Source: an uncultured Roseburia sp.
GTDB taxonomy: Bacteria; Bacillota; Clostridia; Lachnospirales; Lachnospiraceae
Direction of reading: 5' to 3'
Length of the DNA stretch: 64,000 nt
Assembly: GCA_944380515.1 (NCBI GenBank)
Contig: CALWHT010000016.1
Location: 1-64,000 of the forward strand
Below, piece after piece: positions 46,194 through 55,320 of the stretch. The notes under the pieces are model-generated. The model was not told where the DNA came from. It saw nothing but the letters and a program-made list of their open reading frames with translations, and did not search any database. Made by a program: the position numbers and the translations under genes. Within the stretch, counting starts at the first letter, position 1. Every line of letters begins with the position of its first letter.

Positions 46194-47594
46194 ATGGACA
46201 GAAAAAACGCGTGGGAGAAATACCCCGAGGGCAAAAAAAGAGATAAGGTGTTTAAATTTGCGGAGAAATACCGCAGATTTATTTCGGAATGTAAGACAGA
46301 GCGTGAATGTACGGCGGAGTTTATAAAGAGAGCGGAGAAAGCGGGCTTTGTAAATCTGGAGGACGTGCTCGCGCAGGGAACGGCCTTAAAGGCGGGCGAT
46401 AAGGTTTATGCCAACAATATGGGAAAGGGACTTGCCATGTTTGTGCTTGGCGAGGAGAGCATGGAGCAGGGAATGAATATTCTCGGCGCGCATATCGATT
46501 CGCCGCGTATGGACCTAAAGCAGGACCCGCTGTATGAGGATACTGATTTTGCGATGCTGGATACGCATTATTACGGCGGTATCAAAAAATATCAGTGGGT
46601 GACGCTGCCTCTGGCGCTGCACGGCGTGATTGCGAAAAAGGATGGAACACTCGTGGAGGTGAACATCGGCGATAAGCAGGGGGACCCTGTTTTTGGTGTC
46701 AGTGATTTGCTGATCCATCTCTCCGCCGAGCAGATGGAGAAAAAGGCCTCCAAGGTGATCGAGGGTGAAAACCTTGATCTGCTGATTGGAAGTATTCCGC
46801 TTGCGGCGGACAAAAAGGATAAGGATGAAGCCAGGGAAAAGGTAAAAGCCAATATCATGAAAATTCTCTCAAAGGAGTATGATATTGAGGAGGAAGATTT
46901 TCTTTCGGCGGAAATCGAGGTTGTGCCGGCGGGAGAGGCGAAGGATTACGGCTTTGACCGCAGCATGATCATGGGCTATGGGCATGATGACAGAGTGTGC
47001 GCGTACCCGTCCTTTATGGCGATGCTCGAGATGGAAACGCCCAGGCGCACGAGCGTCTGCCTGCTTGTGGATAAGGAGGAGATCGGAAGTGTCGGAGCGA
47101 GCGGCATGCAGTCGCGTTTCTTCGAAAATACAGCGGCGGAGGTCATGAACGCTGCCGGAGATTATTCCGAACTGAAATTAAGACGCGCGCTCAAAAACTC
47201 CAAGGTGCTTTCCTCGGACGTATCGGCTGCGTTTGACCCGAATTTCCCGTCTGTTATGACAAAGAGAAACGCCGCGTATTTCGGCAGGGGTCTTGTCTTT
47301 AACAAATATACCGGTTCCCGCGGAAAATCCGGCTCGAATGATGCCAATGCGGAATATGTAGGAGAGCTTCGGAATATTATGGATAAAAACGGAGTTGCGT
47401 TCCAGACGGCGGAGCTTGGCAAGGTAGACCAGGGAGGCGGCGGAACGATTGCGTATATCCTCGCAAATTACGGGATGAGCGTAATTGACAGTGGCGTTGC
47501 GGTGCTCAATATGCATGCACCCTGGGAGATTATCAGCAAGGTGGACCTCTACGAAGCCTTTTTGGGTTATGTGGCTTTCTTAAAGGAGGCATAG
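46194..47594 (+). CDS. M18-family aspartyl aminopeptidase
   Basis: 466 residues. Zinc ligands appear in LGAHIDSPRMDLKQ, in DKEEIGSVGASGMQSRFFEN (catalytic and metal Glu) and in MHAPWEIISKVDLYEAF. These are the M18 pattern shared by LAP4-type and bacterial aspartyl aminopeptidases. It removes N-terminal acidic or neutral residues from peptides in the cytoplasm. It lies 30 bases after hprK in the same operon. Confidence 0.9.
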   Translation: MDRKNAWEKYPEGKKRDKVFKFAEKYRRFISECKTERECTAEFIKRAEKAGFVNLEDVLAQGTALKAGDKVYANNMGKGLAMFVLGEESMEQGMNILGAHIDSPRMDLKQDPLYEDTDFAMLDTHYYGGIKKYQWVTLPLALHGVIAKKDGTLVEVNIGDKQGDPVFGVSDLLIHLSAEQMEKKASKVIEGENLDLLIGSIPLAADKKDKDEAREKVKANIMKILSKEYDIEEEDFLSAEIEVVPAGEAKDYGFDRSMIMGYGHDDRVCAYPSFMAMLEMETPRRTSVCLLVDKEEIGSVGASGMQSRFFENTAAEVMNAAGDYSELKLRRALKNSKVLSSDVSAAFDPNFPSVMTKRNAAYFGRGLVFNKYTGSRGKSGSNDANAEYVGELRNIMDKNGVAFQTAELGKVDQGGGGTIAYILANYGMSVIDSGVAVLNMHAPWEIISKVDLYEAFLGYVAFLKEA

Positions 47595-47628
47595 AGTATT
47601 GTAAAAATACCCCGGAATGGAGAATAAT

Positions 47629-48537
47629 ATGGATCAACAGTTTTTGACGGAGCTAAAGGGCATAGTGGGAGAACAGGCGGTTTTGGAAAATGAGCCTATG
47701 AGCAGACACACGACGTTTCGTGTGGGAGGTCCGGCGGATATGCTGATTCAGCCCCCGAAGGAAAAGCTGGCGGAAATCCTTAAGCTGTGCGGGCAATATG
47801 GGCAGAGCTATTGCGTCATCGGAAACGGCAGCAATCTCCTTGTGGGGGATAAGGGAATACGGGGACTGGTCATTGAGATGGTTTCCCGTGAGGACGAGTT
47901 TTCAATTGACGGTGAGATGATGACGGTGGGAGCAGGAATGCTTTTGTCGAAGGCGGCACACCTTGCGGCCGGCGTAGGCCTTTCCGGGATGGAGTTTGCG
48001 GCGGGGATCCCGGGAAGCATCGGAGGTGCCGTCGTCATGAACGCCGGGGCCTACGGCGGAGAGATGAAGGATATTTTACGCACGGTGACGGTTCTTGACG
48101 GCGCCGGGCGCGAAAAACGCCTGACCGCGGAGGAACTCGAGCTGGGCTATCGAAAGAGCTGTATTTTAAAAAACGGGTATCTTGTGACGGAGGCGGTCGT
48201 CGGACTGAAAAAGGATGACAGAGAGCAAATCCGGGCCCGGATGGAAGAATTAAAACAAAAGAGAATCGAAAAGCAGCCGCTTGAGTATCCGAGTGCGGGC
48301 AGCACCTTTAAACGCCCGGAGGGATATTTTGCGGGAAAGCTGATTATGGACGCCGGACTTCGTGGCTACCGGGTCGGCGGGGCGCAGATTTCCGAAAAGC
48401 ATTGCGGCTTTGTGATAAACACGGGAAACGCCACTGCTTCGGATATCCGCAGGCTGATGCAGGAGGTGTCCGACGAGGTGGAGCGGCAGTTCGGCGTGCG
48501 GCTGGAGCCGGAGGTAAAGCTTTTGGGTGAGTTTTGA
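47629..48537 (+). CDS. murB: UDP-N-acetylenolpyruvoylglucosamine reductase
   Basis: 302 residues. ATG 47629 has GGAG six bases before it; an ATG at 47617 overlaps that site. FAD-binding type 4 motifs: HTTFRVGGPADMLIQP, VIGNGSNLLVGDKG, FAAGIPGSIGGAVVMNAGAY, and catalytic SAGSTFKRPEGYFAG. The final Glu region (RLEPEVKLLGEF) is complete. It carries out the NADPH-dependent second step of UDP-MurNAc synthesis for peptidoglycan. This is the usual place of murB next to rapZ in clostridia. Confidence 0.95.
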   Translation: MDQQFLTELKGIVGEQAVLENEPMSRHTTFRVGGPADMLIQPPKEKLAEILKLCGQYGQSYCVIGNGSNLLVGDKGIRGLVIEMVSREDEFSIDGEMMTVGAGMLLSKAAHLAAGVGLSGMEFAAGIPGSIGGAVVMNAGAYGGEMKDILRTVTVLDGAGREKRLTAEELELGYRKSCILKNGYLVTEAVVGLKKDDREQIRARMEELKQKRIEKQPLEYPSAGSTFKRPEGYFAGKLIMDAGLRGYRVGGAQISEKHCGFVINTGNATASDIRRLMQEVSDEVERQFGVRLEPEVKLLGEF

Positions 48538-48542
48538 CGGAG

Positions 48543-48570
48543 CGCGGAGAGCGCGGGGGCGCTTTCCGCG
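48543..48570 (+). other. GC-rich hairpin between murB and rapZ
   Basis: CGCGGAGAGCGC (48543-48554) pairs with GCGCTTTCCGCG (48559-48570) around GGGG, a 12-bp stem with one wobble pair. There is no T run, so it is more likely an mRNA processing or stability element than a terminator. It contains the GCGGAG word of other hairpins in the window. Confidence 0.5.
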
Positions 48571-48594
48571 GATGAGAGAAAGGCATGGGATTGC

Positions 48595-49470
48595 ATGAAA
48601 TTTATCATTTTAACCGGAATGTCCGGAGCAGGCAAAAGTACGGCAATCAAAATGATGGAGGATATCGGATTTTACTGCGTTGATAATCTGCCGATTCTTC
48701 TGCTGGAGAAATTTGTGGAATTGACAACCCTTCAGAGTACGGAGCTCCAGAAGGTTGCGGTCGGTATCGACATCCGCAGCGGGCAGGCGTTCGGAGAGCT
48801 CCGCGACGTGCTTGACCGGATGAAAGATAACGGCGTGCAGTATGAAATACTGTATCTGGATGCGGAGGATTCCGTGCTCGTGAAGCGATATAAGGAGACG
48901 CGCAGAAATCATCCTCTTTCCGGCGGGGAACGAGTGGATAAGGGAATCGCGGAGGAAAGAAAGCGCATTGCGTTTTTAAAGGAGCGCGCGGACTATATCA
49001 TCGACACCAGCCAGCTTCTGACAAGAGAACTGAAGGGCGAGCTCGATAAAATCTTTGTGCAGCATCAGGATTATAAGAACCTGTTTATCACGGTTCTCTC
49101 CTTTGGCTTTAAGTACGGAATCCCGGTGGATTCGGACTTGGTATTCGACGTCCGCTTTCTGCCGAACCCCTACTATGTGGAGGGACTTCGCGCAAAGACG
49201 GGAAACGATAAAGAAATTCAGGACTATGTCCTCCAGTTTTCAGAGGCCCATGTATTTTTGGACAAGCTGGAGGATATGCTTAATTTTCTGATTCCCAACT
49301 ATATTACCGAGGGAAAAAATCAGCTTGTGATCTCCATCGGCTGCACCGGGGGCAAGCACAGATCCGTCACATTGGCGAACGAGCTTTACAAGCGGCTGTC
49401 CGAGCAGAAGGAATACGGGCTGAAAATTGAGCACCGGGATATCGGGAAAGACGCGTTGAGAGGGAAATAA
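48595..49470 (+). CDS. rapZ: RapZ/YvcJ nucleotide-binding RNA-associated adaptor
   Basis: 291 residues. Walker A TGMSGAGKSTAI begins at residue 6. The family motifs GFYCVDNLP, AEDSVLVKRYKETRRNHPL and, near the end, ISIGCTGGKHRSVTLANEL are complete. In enteric bacteria RapZ guides decay of a glucosamine-control small RNA. In Firmicutes (YvcJ) the role is less clear and linked to competence and envelope metabolism. The neighbours murB and whiA fit a cell-envelope and division setting. Confidence 0.93.
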   Translation: MKFIILTGMSGAGKSTAIKMMEDIGFYCVDNLPILLLEKFVELTTLQSTELQKVAVGIDIRSGQAFGELRDVLDRMKDNGVQYEILYLDAEDSVLVKRYKETRRNHPLSGGERVDKGIAEERKRIAFLKERADYIIDTSQLLTRELKGELDKIFVQHQDYKNLFITVLSFGFKYGIPVDSDLVFDVRFLPNPYYVEGLRAKTGNDKEIQDYVLQFSEAHVFLDKLEDMLNFLIPNYITEGKNQLVISIGCTGGKHRSVTLANELYKRLSEQKEYGLKIEHRDIGKDALRGK

Positions 49471-49600
49471 TGTGAAAAATAAGCTTGATAGCTTATTTTT
49501 CACATGGCTATTTGTGTTGGAGCACCACAAATAAGCCTTGATGGCAGACGCAAATCTGATATTTGCGTCGCCCCGTCGCGTAAAACGCTCCGGAATGGAG
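49471..49600 (+). repeat. Array of three hairpins plus ribosome-site module, copy 2
   Basis: Directly after the rapZ stop there are three consecutive stems: TGTGAAAAATAAGC/GCTTATTTTTCACA (49471-49504), GGCTATTTGTG/CACAAATAAGCC (49506-49537) and GACGCAAAT/ATTTGCGTC (49547-49569). They are followed by TAAAACGCTCCGGAATGGAG (49581-49600), which serves whiA. The second stem and the 20-base ending recur before the DUF4250 gene at 31579-31635. No T run follows, so read-through into whiA is expected. Confidence 0.7.
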
Positions 49601-49606
49601 AATAAA

Positions 49607-50485
49607 ATGTCGTTTTCAAGTGAGGTAAAACAGGAATTAGCCAGGCAGATCGGCAAAAGCAGGCATTGCAGGCTTGCGGAGCTCGCGGTGCTGCTTGCCT
49701 TTGACGGAGTAAGAGAGCCGGGGCAGATTGCTCCGGAAGGTCTTTTGGATTCGGAAAACCCTCTGCTGCTGGAAAAGTACCGGACGCTGCTCGGGGAGTT
49801 ATTTCCCGGGGGAGACGCCTCGGATACGTCCCGTATTTTTCAGGCCGTGAAAATGTGGGACCAGGCGGAGAACCGGCCGCATATCACAGACACGGTGAAC
49901 GGTATTCTGCTGCAGCAGATGTGCTGTAAGCGGGCATTTATCCGAGGGGCGTTTCTGGCGGGAGGGTCCATCAGCGACCCCAACAAATCCTATCACTTTG
50001 AAATCGTGTGTCGAAATCTCGGGCAGGCCGGGCAGCTTCGGGACGTCATAAACAGCTTTGACATGGAGGCGAAAATCGTCGCCAGGAAAAATCATCAGGT
50101 GGTTTATTTAAAAGAGGGCGCGCAGATTGTGGATATGTTAAATATCATGGAGGCGCATGTGGCGCTGATGAACCTGGAAAATGTCAGGATTTTGAAGGAA
50201 ATGCGCAATTCGGTGAACCGAAAGGTAAACTGCGAGACGGCAAATATCAGCAAAACGGTCAACGCCGCGGTCAAGCAGCTTCGGGACATTGAATATATTA
50301 AAGCAACTGCCGGATTAGACAGTCTTTCCGATAATTTAAAGGAGATGGCGCAACTTCGGCTGGAGTACCCGGACGCGCCGCTCAAAGAGCTTGGAACCTA
50401 TCTGAATCCTCCGGTGGGAAAATCGGGGGTGAATCACAGGCTTCGGAAAATCAGTGAAATTGCGGAGGAACTGCGAGGGTATTAA
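49607..50485 (+). CDS. whiA: DNA-binding regulator WhiA
   Basis: 292 residues from ATG 49607, 6 bases after GGAATGGAG; the longer upstream frame runs through the hairpin array. N-terminal LAGLIDADG-like fold (CCKRAFIRGAFLAGGSISDP, YHFEIVCRNL) and a C-terminal helix-turn-helix (LRLEYPDAPLKELGTYLN then PVGKSGVNHRLRKI). It is linked to cell division and chromosome segregation in Gram-positives. Position after rapZ and before a Crh-like gene repeats the Bacillus yvcJ-yvcL-crh order, without yvcK. Confidence 0.95.
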   Translation: MSFSSEVKQELARQIGKSRHCRLAELAVLLAFDGVREPGQIAPEGLLDSENPLLLEKYRTLLGELFPGGDASDTSRIFQAVKMWDQAENRPHITDTVNGILLQQMCCKRAFIRGAFLAGGSISDPNKSYHFEIVCRNLGQAGQLRDVINSFDMEAKIVARKNHQVVYLKEGAQIVDMLNIMEAHVALMNLENVRILKEMRNSVNRKVNCETANISKTVNAAVKQLRDIEYIKATAGLDSLSDNLKEMAQLRLEYPDAPLKELGTYLNPPVGKSGVNHRLRKISEIAEELRGY

Positions 50486-50516
50486 AAAGCGTAAATGCTT
50501 CGGAATGGAGGAAAAT

Positions 50517-50765
50517 ATGAGAAAAAGCGTAGTAGTGAACATGCAGGATGCAATGGAAGCAAGACCGATTGCTATGTTGGTGCAGACCGCCAATCAGTAT
50601 GGCAGCCGGATTTATCTGGAGCAGGGGAGCAGGCGCATCAATGCAAAAAGTATCATGGGAATGATGGGCATTGCGCTCTTAAACGGTGAAGAAGTCGTAC
50701 TCGATGTCGAGGGGGAGGACGAGGAGGAGGCGATTGCGGCCATGGAAGCGTTTTTAACCAGATAG
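50517..50765 (+). CDS. crh: Crh-like HPr paralogue lacking the catalytic histidine
   Basis: 82 residues from ATG 50517 behind GGAATGGAGG. The HPr fold is clear, but the GLHARP motif reads AMEARP, so His15, the phosphate acceptor from enzyme I, is Glu. The regulatory serine is kept in NAKSIMGMMGIAL (Ser46). Bacillus Crh has Gln at position 15 and also keeps Ser46. This protein therefore cannot carry sugar-transport phosphate but can be modified by HprK, encoded upstream in the same run of genes. A catabolite-control role is inferred. Confidence 0.85.
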   Translation: MRKSVVVNMQDAMEARPIAMLVQTANQYGSRIYLEQGSRRINAKSIMGMMGIALLNGEEVVLDVEGEDEEEAIAAMEAFLTR

Positions 50766-50786
50766 GTCGGAAGGCGGCAGAGTTTT

Positions 50787-51689
50787 ATGGATATGAAAAA
50801 AAGATTGTTGTTTATATTGAATCCCTTCTCAGGGAAGGCGCAGATCAAAAATCAGCTTCTGGAGATTGTCGATATCATGGTAAAGGCCGGTTACGAGGTC
50901 ACGGTTTACCCGACACAGGCGCAGGGAGATGCCATACATAAGGTCGAGGAGGAAGCGGAGGCTTACGACCTTCTGGTATGCAGCGGCGGAGACGGCACGC
51001 TGGATGAGGTCGTAACGGGAATGATGCACCGCGGGCTTACCATGCCGCTCGGATATATACCGGCGGGAAGCACAAACGATTTCGCAACGTCGCTTGGCAT
51101 TCCCAAAGATATGGTGAAGGCGGCAAATGCGGCCGTGACAGGAAAGGAATTTCCCTGTGATATCGGTTCGTTCAACGGCGATTATTTTGTTTATGTCGCG
51201 GCATTCGGACTTTTTACCGATGTTTCCTATAAAACAAGCCAGGAATGGAAAAACGTGCTCGGTCATGCGGCCTATATTCTGGAGGGTGTGAGGAGCCTGC
51301 ACGACATACCGTCCTTTCGGATGCAGGTGGAGTACGACAACACCAGGCTTCAGGATGAATTTATTTACGGTATGATCAGCAACTCCACCTCTGTCGGAGG
51401 CTTTAAGGGTATGACCGGCAAGGATGTGCTGCTGGATGACGGCGTGTTTGAGGTTACACTGATTAAAAAACCGAAAAATCCGATTGAGCTGAATGAGATC
51501 ATCGCATCGCTCATTAATCTTGTGGACGACACGGATATGGTGTATTCGTTTAAGACGGATGAAGTGAAGTTTACGGCAAATGAGGACATTCCGTGGACGC
51601 TGGATGGGGAGTACGGCGGCGCTCACGCGGAGGTTGCAGTCACAAATCTCTGCCGGACGGTGAAAATCATGGTGCCGGATGAAACGTAA
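50787..51689 (+). CDS. Diacylglycerol/lipid kinase (DagK/YegS family)
   Basis: 300 residues. NPFSGKAQIKNQ near the start, LVCSGGDGTLDEVVTGMM and PLGYIPAGSTNDFATSLG form the nucleotide-binding and catalytic pattern of the DagK-cat family. It phosphorylates diacylglycerol or related lipids at the membrane, recycling it to phosphatidate. It lies 21 bases after the crh-like gene. Its stop lies within the first of several ACGTAAAA units. Confidence 0.9.
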   Translation: MDMKKRLLFILNPFSGKAQIKNQLLEIVDIMVKAGYEVTVYPTQAQGDAIHKVEEEAEAYDLLVCSGGDGTLDEVVTGMMHRGLTMPLGYIPAGSTNDFATSLGIPKDMVKAANAAVTGKEFPCDIGSFNGDYFVYVAAFGLFTDVSYKTSQEWKNVLGHAAYILEGVRSLHDIPSFRMQVEYDNTRLQDEFIYGMISNSTSVGGFKGMTGKDVLLDDGVFEVTLIKKPKNPIELNEIIASLINLVDDTDMVYSFKTDEVKFTANEDIPWTLDGEYGGAHAEVAVTNLCRTVKIMVPDET

Positions 51690-51693
51690 AAGA

Positions 51694-51719
51694 TTTTACG
51701 TAAAAAATTTTACGTAAAA
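51694..51719. repeat. Two tandem 12-bp palindromes
   Basis: TTTTACGTAAAA occurs at 51694-51705 and again at 51708-51719, a 14-base period. A third partial unit (AAACGTAAAA) overlaps the end of the kinase gene. Each copy is a perfect palindrome. They lie about 20 bases upstream of the fba -35 region, a position suited to a regulator. Confidence 0.6.
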
Positions 51720-51737
51720 GATTGTTAGAAATTTAAC

Positions 51738-51766
51738 TTTATTTTTTGGGGGAAGTAATATATAAT
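51738..51766 (+). promoter_or_regulatory. Promoter of fba
   Basis: TATAAT at 51761-51766 with TTTATT 17 bases upstream (51738-51743). The -35 match is weak, the -10 perfect. It is about 40 bases before the fba start. Confidence 0.55.
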
Positions 51767-51806
51767 ACCCATAGGGTAAAATATTCATAGGATGGAGGAA
51801 TTAAAA

Positions 51807-52673
51807 ATGCTAGTATCTGCAAAAGAAATGTTAGACAAGGCAAAGGCCGGCCATTATGCAGTTGGTCAGTTCAACATCAACAACCTGGAGTGGACGAAAG
51901 CTGTCCTGCTCACAGCCGAGGAGTGCAAGTCTCCGGTAATTCTCGGAGTTTCCGAGGGTGCCGGTAAGTATATGACCGGTTTTAAGACCGTTGCGGCGAT
52001 GGTAAAGGCGATGCATGATGAGCTGAACATTACGGTTCCGGTTGCTTTACACTTAGACCACGGCACCTATGACGGATGCTATAAATGTATCAAAGCGGGC
52101 TTCACGTCCATTATGTTCGACGGCTCCCACTATCCGATTGACGAGAACGTTGAAAAAACCAAGGAGCTGGTAGCGGTTGCTCATGCGATGGGAATGTCCA
52201 TCGAGGCGGAGGTAGGCTCCATCGGCGGTGAGGAAGACGGCGTTGTAGGTATGGGCGAATGTGCAGATCCGGAGGAGTGCAAGAGAATTGCAGATCTCGG
52301 TGTGGACATGCTTGCTGCAGGTATCGGAAATATTCACGGGAAATATCCGGAGAATTGGGCAGGACTCAGCTTTGAGACGCTCGACGCGATTCAGAAGCTT
52401 ACAGGGGCGATGCCGCTGGTACTTCACGGCGGTACGGGAATCCCGGAGGATATGATTAAGAAAGCCATTTCCTTAGGTGTAGCTAAGATTAACGTGAATA
52501 CCGAGTGCCAGTTGTCCTTCGCAGATGCGACGCGTAAATATATTGAGGCAGGCAAGGATTTGGAGGGCAAAGGCTTTGACCCGCGTAAATTGCTTGCTCC
52601 GGGTGCGGAAGCAATCAAGGCTACCGTTAAGGAGAAGATGGAGCTGTTCGGCTCTGTAGGAAAAGCAGAATAA
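51807..52673 (+). CDS. fba: Class II fructose-bisphosphate aldolase
   Basis: 288 residues. ATG 51807 lies 7 bases after GGAGGA; the ATG at 51792 precedes that site. Zinc and substrate motifs: VALHLDHGTYDGCYKCIKAG, SIEAEVGSIGGEEDG, GNIHGKYP and LVLHGGTGIPEDMIKKAI. It cleaves fructose-1,6-bisphosphate into dihydroxyacetone phosphate and glyceraldehyde-3-phosphate in glycolysis, or the reverse. It appears to be transcribed alone. Confidence 0.95.
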   Translation: MLVSAKEMLDKAKAGHYAVGQFNINNLEWTKAVLLTAEECKSPVILGVSEGAGKYMTGFKTVAAMVKAMHDELNITVPVALHLDHGTYDGCYKCIKAGFTSIMFDGSHYPIDENVEKTKELVAVAHAMGMSIEAEVGSIGGEEDGVVGMGECADPEECKRIADLGVDMLAAGIGNIHGKYPENWAGLSFETLDAIQKLTGAMPLVLHGGTGIPEDMIKKAISLGVAKINVNTECQLSFADATRKYIEAGKDLEGKGFDPRKLLAPGAEAIKATVKEKMELFGSVGKAE

Positions 52674-52764
52674 AGCTTCTCCGAGTTATATTTAACAAAA
52701 ATTTCGAGGTTTCTCATGAATTATTGTTGAATATAGAAAAAACGTGAAAATATTAATTTTTTAC

Positions 52765-52793
52765 TTGCATTTCAGATGAAAAAGTATTATCTT
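52765..52793 (+). promoter_or_regulatory. Promoter of the glutamine synthetase gene
   Basis: TTGCAT (52765-52770), 17 bases, TATCTT (52788-52793). It lies 160 bases before the start codon, leaving a long leader that contains a terminator. Confidence 0.6.
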
Positions 52794-52824
52794 AAATACA
52801 TCAAAACAAATGTGAGAGATGAAC

Positions 52825-52859
52825 AAGGGTGTTCCAACGGGATTGGAATACCCTTTTTT
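52825..52859 (+). terminator. Leader terminator before glnN
   Basis: AAGGGTGTTCCAA (52825-52837) pairs with TTGGAATACCCTT (52843-52855) around CGGGA, followed by a T run. In addition AAACAAATGTGAG (52804-52816) is complementary to CTTACATTTGTTT (52878-52890), so the hairpin sits inside a possible larger stem. It lies between promoter and gene and so is likely an attenuator. Confidence 0.75.
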
Positions 52860-52952
52860 ACTATAATCTTTCGATAGCTTACATTTGTTTCGAAAATAAG
52901 CAAAGAATAGTCTCAAGGGGATGATCATTGTGACGAAGAAAGGATGTAGAAA

Positions 52953-55073
52953 ATGAGTGAAACAGGATACCTTAATGTAGCACAGATTTTTGGCGAGAAT
53001 GTGTTTAATGATGCAGTCATGCAGGAACGCCTGCCGAAAAAAGTTTACAAGAAACTCAAGGAAGTCATTCAGGAAGGCCGTGAGCTGGACCTTGAAACCG
53101 CCGATGTGGTTGCGCATGAAATGAAGGAATGGGCAATCGAAAAAGGTGCGACGCATTATACGCACTGGTTCCAGCCGTTAACCGGTGTAACGGCAGAGAA
53201 GCACGATTCCTTTATTACCGCTCCGATGGAAAACGGAAAGGTATTGATGAGCTTTTCCGGAAAAGAATTGATCAAGGGCGAGCCGGATGCATCCTCTTTC
53301 CCGTCCGGAGGCTTAAGAGCCACCTTTGAGGCGAGAGGCTACACCGCATGGGACTGTACCTCCCCGGCGTTTGTCAGACAGGATGCAGCGGGCGCGACGC
53401 TCTGTATTCCGACGGCTTTCTGCTCCTATACGGGAGAGGCACTTGACCAGAAAACCCCGCTTCTTCGTTCCATGGAAGCGATCAACGAGCAGGCGCTTCG
53501 TCTGCTGCGGTTATTCGGAAATACAACCTCCAAGAAGGTGACGCCTTCTGTCGGGCCGGAGCAGGAATACTTTATCGTAGACAGAGAGAAATACTTACAG
53601 AGAAAAGACCTGATTTTCACGGGACGTACCTTATTCGGAGCGATGCCGCCGAAGGGTCAGGAGATGGATGATCACTATTTCGGAGCGATCCGTGAGAGAA
53701 TTGCGGCATTCATGAAGGACGTCAACGAGGAACTCTGGAAGCTCGGTGTTACGGCGAAAACACAGCACAACGAGGTGGCTCCCGCACAGCATGAGCTTGC
53801 TCCGATTTACGCGCAGGCAAATATAGCGGTAGACCACAACCAGCTTGTGATGGAGACCTTAAAGAAAGTAGCCGGACGCCACGGCTTACAGTGCCTGCTT
53901 CACGAGAAGCCGTTTGCCGGCGTAAACGGTTCCGGAAAGCACAATAACTGGTCTATCACCACGGACGACGGTATCAATCTGTTAGACCCTGGCAAGACGC
54001 CGCATGAGAATGTACAGTTCCTTTTGGTGTTGACCTGTATCTTAAAGGCGGTTGACAGACATGCGGATCTGCTCAGAGAAGCGGCGGCTGATGTCGGCAA
54101 CGATCACAGATTGGGAGCAAACGAGGCTCCGCCCGCAATTATTTCCATTTATCTCGGTGAGCAGTTACAGGATGTGCTGTCCCAGTTGATCAGCACGGGT
54201 GAGGCTACGCACAGCATTACCGGGCAGAAACTGGAAACCGGTGTTAAGACGCTTCCGGATTTCATGAAGGACGCAACCGACCGAAACAGAACGTCACCGT
54301 TTGCGTTTACCGGAAACAAATTCGAGTTCCGTATGGTCGGATCCCAGGATTCGATTGCACAGCCGAATGTCGTATTGAATACTATCGTTGCGGAGGCATT
54401 TTCCGAGGCATGCGAGGTGCTTGAGAAAGCGGATGATTTTGACATGGCAGTGCATGACTTGATCAAAGAGTACGCGACAGAGCATCAGAGAATCGTATTC
54501 AACGGAAACGGTTATTCCGACGAGTGGGTAGAGGAAGCCGAGCGCCGCGGACTGCCGAACATTACGTCGATGGTAGATGCAATTCCGGCCTTAAATACCG
54601 AGAAAGCTGTCAAATTATTCGAGAAATTTAAAGTATTCACAAAGGCGGAGCTTGATTCCCGCGTTGAGATTGAATATGAAACCTATGCGAAGGAAATCAA
54701 CATTGAAGCGAGAGCGGCGATTGACATTGCCACAAAGCAGATTATTCCGGCAGTCATTAAGTATACGACGGTACTTGCGGATTCCATTACGGCGGTGAAA
54801 AATGCCTGCGGCGCGGACGTAAGCGCACAGACAGAGATTCTCACCCAGGTTTCTTCGCTGCTTTCCGATTCGAAAAAGGCGCTTGCAAAGCTTCAGGAGG
54901 TAACGGAGAAGGCTGCCGAGATGGAGGAAGGCAGAGAGCAGGCGGTATACTACAGAGACGAGGTTAAGACCGCGATGGATACGCTGAGAGCTCCGATTGA
55001 TAAGCTGGAAATGCTGGTTGATAAGTCTATGTGGCCGATGCCGTCCTATGGAGACCTGTTGTTCGAGGTATAA
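52953..55073 (+). CDS. glnN: Type III glutamine synthetase
   Basis: 706 residues, the size of GlnN (GSIII) rather than GlnA. Motifs: [59 protein letters not shown], and [17 protein letters not shown] for the active site. GSIII makes glutamine from glutamate, ammonium and ATP and assembles as a double ring. It is followed by PII and ammonium transporter genes. The start is set by AAAGGATGTAGAAA; a long regulated leader precedes it. Confidence 0.95.
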   Translation: MSETGYLNVAQIFGENVFNDAVMQERLPKKVYKKLKEVIQEGRELDLETADVVAHEMKEWAIEKGATHYTHWFQPLTGVTAEKHDSFITAPMENGKVLMSFSGKELIKGEPDASSFPSGGLRATFEARGYTAWDCTSPAFVRQDAAGATLCIPTAFCSYTGEALDQKTPLLRSMEAINEQALRLLRLFGNTTSKKVTPSVGPEQEYFIVDREKYLQRKDLIFTGRTLFGAMPPKGQEMDDHYFGAIRERIAAFMKDVNEELWKLGVTAKTQHNEVAPAQHELAPIYAQANIAVDHNQLVMETLKKVAGRHGLQCLLHEKPFAGVNGSGKHNNWSITTDDGINLLDPGKTPHENVQFLLVLTCILKAVDRHADLLREAAADVGNDHRLGANEAPPAIISIYLGEQLQDVLSQLISTGEATHSITGQKLETGVKTLPDFMKDATDRNRTSPFAFTGNKFEFRMVGSQDSIAQPNVVLNTIVAEAFSEACEVLEKADDFDMAVHDLIKEYATEHQRIVFNGNGYSDEWVEEAERRGLPNITSMVDAIPALNTEKAVKLFEKFKVFTKAELDSRVEIEYETYAKEINIEARAAIDIATKQIIPAVIKYTTVLADSITAVKNACGADVSAQTEILTQVSSLLSDSKKALAKLQEVTEKAAEMEEGREQAVYYRDEVKTAMDTLRAPIDKLEMLVDKSMWPMPSYGDLLFEV

Positions 55074-55107
55074 AAGGATAAAGACCTAAAGACCTAAAGA
55101 GGGAGGA

Positions 55108-55146
55108 TGCCAGATAACGAAACAGTAATGCTTCCGTTATCTGGCA
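55108..55146 (+). other. 12-bp perfect hairpin after glnN
   Basis: TGCCAGATAACG (55108-55119) pairs with CGTTATCTGGCA (55135-55146). No T run follows, so it may be a factor-assisted terminator or a 3' stabiliser. A tandem AGACCTAA repeat lies just before it (about 55080-55097). Confidence 0.55.
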
Positions 55147-55234
55147 GATTATGAAAAAGTTTATTCAAATTGTAACTGTATTGTTGAAATCATTTATCTT
55201 CTGTATGCTTTTAGTATAGACAGAAGAAATGAAG

Positions 55235-55264
55235 TTTTCATGTTTGCGGCATGAAAGATTTTTT
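55235..55264 (+). terminator. Weak terminator-like hairpin in the glnK leader
   Basis: TTTCATG and CATGAAA pair around TTTGCGG and are followed by GATTTTTT, 57 bases before glnK. It would allow early stop or partial read-through. Promoter elements upstream are not clear enough to name. Confidence 0.5.
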
Positions 55265-55320
55265 AAGCTTGCATGAATAAACTGTGAACGGAAAATCAAA
55301 AAATAGAGGAGGAGTTTCGC

